In this document: positions 60,624-64,000 of the stretch, piece by piece
Layout: the number at the start of each line of letters is the position of its first letter
Position numbering within the stretch: position 1 is the stretch's first letter
DNA from: an uncultured Ruminococcus sp.
Lineage (GTDB): Bacteria; Bacillota; Clostridia; Oscillospirales; Ruminococcaceae
Assembly: GCA_910576995.1 (NCBI GenBank)
Contig: CAJTLC010000001.1
Location: 125,221 to 189,220, forward strand
Length of the DNA: 64,000 nt
Direction of reading: 5' to 3'
Notes under the pieces: generated by a model
Told to the model about the DNA's origin: nothing
Databases searched by the model: none
Seen by the model: the letters and a program-made list of their open reading frames with translations, nothing else
Translations under genes and position numbers: made by a program

Positions 60624-61324
60624 TTTTTTACTCCTTGTATTTTATTTTTGCTTTCAAGATCTTTTTCAGCCTTAACTTTTTGAAGATAAGAAACCTCCAG
60701 CTCGTCGGCGGAAACGAATTCCTTAGACATTGCTCCGAGACATACTCCGCAGGCGTTTTGCAGTCTGCCATGAGGCGGAGCGATATTAAACATCGGCGAG
60801 CGATATGTTGTGAAGAAATTTGCCGCATCGTCTCCGCATAGAAGAACGGATGTGCCGTTGAAAGCCAGCATTTCCGCCAGTTCGTCGCGGCTTATCAGCT
60901 TTTCCTCGCATATATATTCCAATTCATAACCGTTGCTTTTGTAGATCTGAGTATAGACCAAATCGCCGCGGGCAGCCATTACGGAGCATATAGTTCCCAC
61001 GTAAGCGATGTTATTGTACGCTATCGCTTCAAGAGTCGATACGCCGCAGCATTTGCAGTTCAGCGCGAATCCCATGGCTTTTACCGCCGCCACGCCGATT
61101 CGCAGACCGGTATAACTTCCCGGACCTTTTGCGACGGCAATTGCGTCTATATCGCTTATTTTTTTACCCGTCTGCTCGATCAGAGCCTTTGCCGTCGGCA
61201 TAATGACCTGCGAGTGAGTTTTTTGCGTATACAGCGAGTTTTCGCCAAGAAAAATTTCTTTATCCGCATCGAAAAGCGCAGCCGAAGCAACTTTCCCCGA
61301 AGTGTCAATTCCAAGCAGCAGCAA
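60620..61324 (-). CDS. tsaB: tRNA threonylcarbamoyladenosine biosynthesis protein TsaB
   Basis: A 234-residue TsaB, an ASKHA-fold partner of TsaD in making t6A37 on ANN-decoding tRNAs. Signatures: LLGIDTSGKVASAALFD and VAKGPGSYTGLRIGVAAVKA. The natural start is unclear: the frame is open far into tsaE, but homologues begin at xLLxIDTS, so I use the TTG at 61324 with GAGGACGG upstream; GTG at 61333 is an alternative. It overlaps tsaE by about 20 bp. Confidence 0.88.
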   Translation of the reverse strand: MLLLGIDTSGKVASAALFDADKEIFLGENSLYTQKTHSQVIMPTAKALIEQTGKKISDIDAIAVAKGPGSYTGLRIGVAAVKAMGFALNCKCCGVSTLEAIAYNNIAYVGTICSVMAARGDLVYTQIYKSNGYELEYICEEKLISRDELAEMLAFNGTSVLLCGDDAANFFTTYRSPMFNIAPPHGRLQNACGVCLGAMSKEFVSADELEVSYLQKVKAEKDLESKNKIQGVKK

Positions 61325-61742
61325 ATCGTCCACCGTCCTCAATAATAATCTCGCGCTCCGTTTCATTAAGAGCGTTTATTGTAATGTAAATAGTATTTTT
61401 CGGTAGGAAATCCGCAATATTTTCCGACCACTCTATCGCTGCAACATTATTTTCGAAATCGTAGTCATAAAATCCCGAAGATTCAAGATCGTCCTCGTTG
61501 GTGATTCTATACATATCGAAATGATAGAGATTGATATCTCCGCAGTATTCATTGACAAGCGCAAATGTAGGCGATGAAACATTATCTCCAAGACCGAGAC
61601 CTATCGCCAGACCTCTTGTGAATGTGGTTTTGCCTGCGCCGAGACCGCCTTTGTAGGCTATCATATCGCCCGCTTTAAGCTTGCTTCCCAGTTTTTCGGC
61701 AAATTTTATAGTTTCCTCCGCCGAATGCGTTATCTTTCTCAT
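61305..61742 (-). CDS. tsaE: tRNA t6A biosynthesis ATPase TsaE
   Basis: A 145-residue P-loop ATPase needed for t6A synthesis with TsaB/TsaD. Signatures: Walker A GGLGAGKTTFTRG, SSPTFALVNEY, LYHFDMYRI and IEWSENI. It starts 1 bp after the fhs stop and overlaps tsaB, so the three are tightly coupled. TsaD is not in the window. Confidence 0.96.
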   Translation of the reverse strand: MRKITHSAEETIKFAEKLGSKLKAGDMIAYKGGLGAGKTTFTRGLAIGLGLGDNVSSPTFALVNEYCGDINLYHFDMYRITNEDDLESSGFYDYDFENNVAAIEWSENIADFLPKNTIYITINALNETEREIIIEDGGRFAAAWN

Positions 61743-61743
61743 A

Positions 61744-63423
61744 TCAGAACAGCCCCGTTATGTTACCGCTTATTCCGCAGTCGATATTAAGTGCGGAAGG
61801 TTTTTTCGGAAGTCCGGGCATGGTGAGGATATCTCCCGTATAAATAACAACAAATCCTGCGCCTGCGGAAACGCGCGCGTCCCTTACAGTTATTTTGAAG
61901 CCCTTAGGTTTGCCAAGCAGGGAGGGATTATCAGACAGCGAATACTGCGTTTTTGCAACGCATACCGGCAGATCGCGGAAACCGATCTTTTCGATCTCCT
62001 TTATTGATTTTTCAGCCTGCTGAGTATAAGAAACGCCGTCTGCACGGTAAATTTCGCGCGCAACTTTTTCAATTTTATCCTTGATCGAGAGATTCAGCGA
62101 ATAGAGCGTATGGAAGCTCTCCTCGTTGTTTTCGGTAAGAGCTATGGTGTCGCAAACCTTTTGCGCAAGATCGATACCGCCCTCGCCGCCTTTTGCAAAT
62201 ACTTCGCACATGGAAACGTCAACGCCCATTTCATTGCAGAAATCCTTGATAAACTGTATTTCGGCGTCCGTATCCGTATGGAAGCGGTTTATTGCGACTA
62301 CAACGGGAACATGGAATTTATACATATTCTCGATATGCGTACGCAGATTCTCAACGCCCTTTTCCAAAGCCCACATATTTTCCTTGCCGAGTTCGTCTTT
62401 CGGAACTCTTCCGTTATATTTGAGCGCGCGGATAGTTGCAACAAGAACCACGCAAGCAGGTTTTAATCCGCCGTATCTGCACTTAATGTCCAAGAATTTT
62501 TCCGCGCCCAGATCAGAACCGAAACCTGCTTCTGTAACGCAGTAATCTCCGAGTTTGAGGGCGAGTTTTGTAGCACGCAGAGAATTGCAGCCGTGAGCGA
62601 TATTTGCAAAAGGACCGCCGTGTATAAGCGCGGGAGTATTTTCAAGAGTCTGTACGAGATTGGGTTTAAGAGCGTCTTTCAGCAGAGCCGTCATAGCGCC
62701 CGTGCATCCAAGCTGTTCGGCATAAACGGGTTCGCCGTTAAGATCGTATGCGACAAGTATATTTCCCAGACGCTTTTTAAGATCGCCAAGATCGGCAGCA
62801 AGGCAGAGTATAGCCATTACTTCGGAAGCTACGGTTATATTAAATCCGTCCTCACGCGGAACTCCGTTAACTTTTCCGCCGAGACCGATTACAATATTTC
62901 TGAGCGCACGATCGTTCATATCCATGCATCGCTTGAAAAGGATTCTTCGCTGGTCTATCCTGAGTTCGTTACCCTGCTGGATATGGTTGTCGAGCATCGC
63001 GCAGAGCAGATTATTTGCGGCAGTAATCGCGTGCATATCGCCTGTAAAGTGGAGATTGATATCTTCCATAGGCACGACCTGAGCGTAACCGCCGCCTGCC
63101 GCGCCGCCCTTGATACCGAAAACCGGACCTAATGACGGCTCGCGAAGAGCAAGAACAGCATTTTTTCCTATTTTATTGATAGCGTCCGCAAGACCTACGC
63201 TTACGGTTGTTTTTCCCTCGCCTGCGGGAGTTGGATTTATCGCCGTCACGAGAATGAGTTTGCCGTCTTCACGGAATGCAAGGCTTGAATAGAGACTTTC
63301 CGAAAGTTTTGCCTTATAATGTCCGTACGGTTCGAGATAGTCGCCGGCAATTCCAAGTTTTGCGGCGATTTCGTTTATTTTCAGCATTTTAGCGTTCTGA
63401 GCTATTTCAATATCCGATAGCAT
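61744..63423 (-). CDS. fhs: Formate-tetrahydrofolate ligase
   Basis: A 559-residue enzyme using ATP to make 10-formyl-THF from formate, feeding purine and one-carbon metabolism. Signatures: TAINPTPAGEGKTTVSVGL (ATP loop), LREPSLGPVFGIKGGAAGGG, HFTGDMHAITAANNL and the C-terminal MPGLPKKPSA. GGAGGTCTAC precedes the ATG. It is the first gene of the downstream operon, 72 bp after a MATE gene. Confidence 0.98.
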   Translation of the reverse strand: MLSDIEIAQNAKMLKINEIAAKLGIAGDYLEPYGHYKAKLSESLYSSLAFREDGKLILVTAINPTPAGEGKTTVSVGLADAINKIGKNAVLALREPSLGPVFGIKGGAAGGGYAQVVPMEDINLHFTGDMHAITAANNLLCAMLDNHIQQGNELRIDQRRILFKRCMDMNDRALRNIVIGLGGKVNGVPREDGFNITVASEVMAILCLAADLGDLKKRLGNILVAYDLNGEPVYAEQLGCTGAMTALLKDALKPNLVQTLENTPALIHGGPFANIAHGCNSLRATKLALKLGDYCVTEAGFGSDLGAEKFLDIKCRYGGLKPACVVLVATIRALKYNGRVPKDELGKENMWALEKGVENLRTHIENMYKFHVPVVVAINRFHTDTDAEIQFIKDFCNEMGVDVSMCEVFAKGGEGGIDLAQKVCDTIALTENNEESFHTLYSLNLSIKDKIEKVAREIYRADGVSYTQQAEKSIKEIEKIGFRDLPVCVAKTQYSLSDNPSLLGKPKGFKITVRDARVSAGAGFVVIYTGDILTMPGLPKKPSALNIDCGISGNITGLF

Positions 63424-63495
63424 AAAATGTAGACCTCCTGTCGAATTGGATTCATTCTTATTATATCACGGAATGTCAATAATTGCAAGAGAAAA

Positions 63496-64000
63496 TTAAA
63501 TTTCTTTCTCCCCCACAAGATTATTGAGCCAAAGATCGCTCTTCACCATAAAATAGCCGATAATGACTTTGAGAAATTCGGAAAGCGTTACAACGGCGAA
63601 GAGTATATGAATGTTCAATTTTGTAAGATATGCAAGACAGAATGCAAGAGGTATCATGATACCGAATGTGAAGCCGAAATCGAACAGAAAGGTAATTCCT
63701 GTTTTTCCGCCGCTGCGGAGAGTGAAATAACAGGCGTTCGTAAATGAGCATAGCGGCATGGCGATCGCTTGAATAATTATCATGTAGGAGGCAAGGGAGC
63801 GTATTTGCGCTTCGGTATTGTATATCATCGGGAAAACATGAGCAAGCGGAAGTGTGAGAGCTGCAATGATAATAGTGGAAGTTACGCTGAAAAACAGCAG
63901 TTTATTATCTACGTCGCGGGCGTCTTTCAGTTTATTTGCGCCAAGCCTTGAGCCAACGATTATGCCTATACACGCTCCAAGCTGAATGTATACTGTGCTG
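63496..64000 (-). CDS. MATE-family transporter, C-terminal part (start outside window)
   Basis: The frame is open from the window edge at 64000 to the stop at 63496, giving 167 residues with about five hydrophobic segments. MATE-type sequence is visible: QLGACIGIIVGSRLGANK, ARDVDNKLL, and SFTNACYFTLRSGGKTGITF. An internal ATG at 63828 could be mistaken for a start. It is a different copy from the MATE gene at 55.2 kb and reads toward fhs. Confidence 0.85.
   Translation of the reverse strand, partial: STVYIQLGACIGIIVGSRLGANKLKDARDVDNKLLFFSVTSTIIIAALTLPLAHVFPMIYNTEAQIRSLASYMIIIQAIAMPLCSFTNACYFTLRSGGKTGITFLFDFGFTFGIMIPLAFCLAYLTKLNIHILFAVVTLSEFLKVIIGYFMVKSDLWLNNLVGEKEI

Overview
The window looks like chromosome from a low-to-medium-GC Gram-positive gut anaerobe of the Ruminococcus/Oscillospiraceae type. 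The evidence is three secreted proteins with dockerin modules (one a large glycoside hydrolase), a Na+-pumping decarboxylase, Firmicutes-style operons with strong AGGAGG ribosome sites, and TTGACA-17-TATAAT promoters. This placement is an inference from gene content. No rRNA, tRNA, CRISPR array or intact mobile element was seen.

Layout. 1-1.6 kb (minus): an operon for a small dockerin protein, a trypsin-like protease and a secreted protein cut by the window edge. 2-5.4 kb (plus): a four-gene Na+-translocating decarboxylase. 5.5-6.7 kb (minus): a lone HgdB-like module. 7.4-9.6 kb (plus): two adjacent D-Ala-D-Ala carboxypeptidase homologues, both lacking catalytic residues. 9.7-19.8 kb (plus): housekeeping genes (pgi, yceD-like, rpmF, DUF512 radical SAM, der, plsY, gpsA, an N-terminally short asparagine synthetase, gltX). 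19.9-25.2 kb (minus): metG, two membrane proteins of unknown function and a Na+/solute symporter. 25.7-27.6 kb: an unknown protein and a decayed IS3-type element. 27.7-36.4 kb (minus): a GH98-CBM6-dockerin enzyme, a hybrid histidine kinase and a solute-binding lipoprotein. 37.4-50.4 kb (plus): a 13-gene surface polysaccharide/phosphopolymer locus ending in the four dTDP-rhamnose genes. 50.8-56.6 kb: padR, a dockerin protein, mtnN, GH25 lysozyme, nudC and a MATE transporter. 56.8-59.1 kb (plus): HD protein, O-acetylhomoserine sulfhydrylase and a small ppGpp-hydrolase-like HD protein. 59.1-64 kb (minus): a compact operon fhs-tsaE-tsaB-rpiB-upp-membrane protein, with part of a second MATE transporter upstream.

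The most unusual signals are these. (1) A dispersed family of intergenic fold-back repeats has full copies of about 165 bp and several shortened forms. The outer arms differ between copies but match each other within a copy. (2) Two neighbouring carboxypeptidase homologues from unrelated fold classes have both lost their catalytic motifs. (3) An asparagine synthetase lacks the Cys-2 part of its glutaminase domain. (4) A methionyl-tRNA synthetase has a degenerate KMSKS loop. (5) A polymer locus has a flippase, a polymerase and a guanylate-kinase-like enzyme but no recognisable glycosyltransferase.
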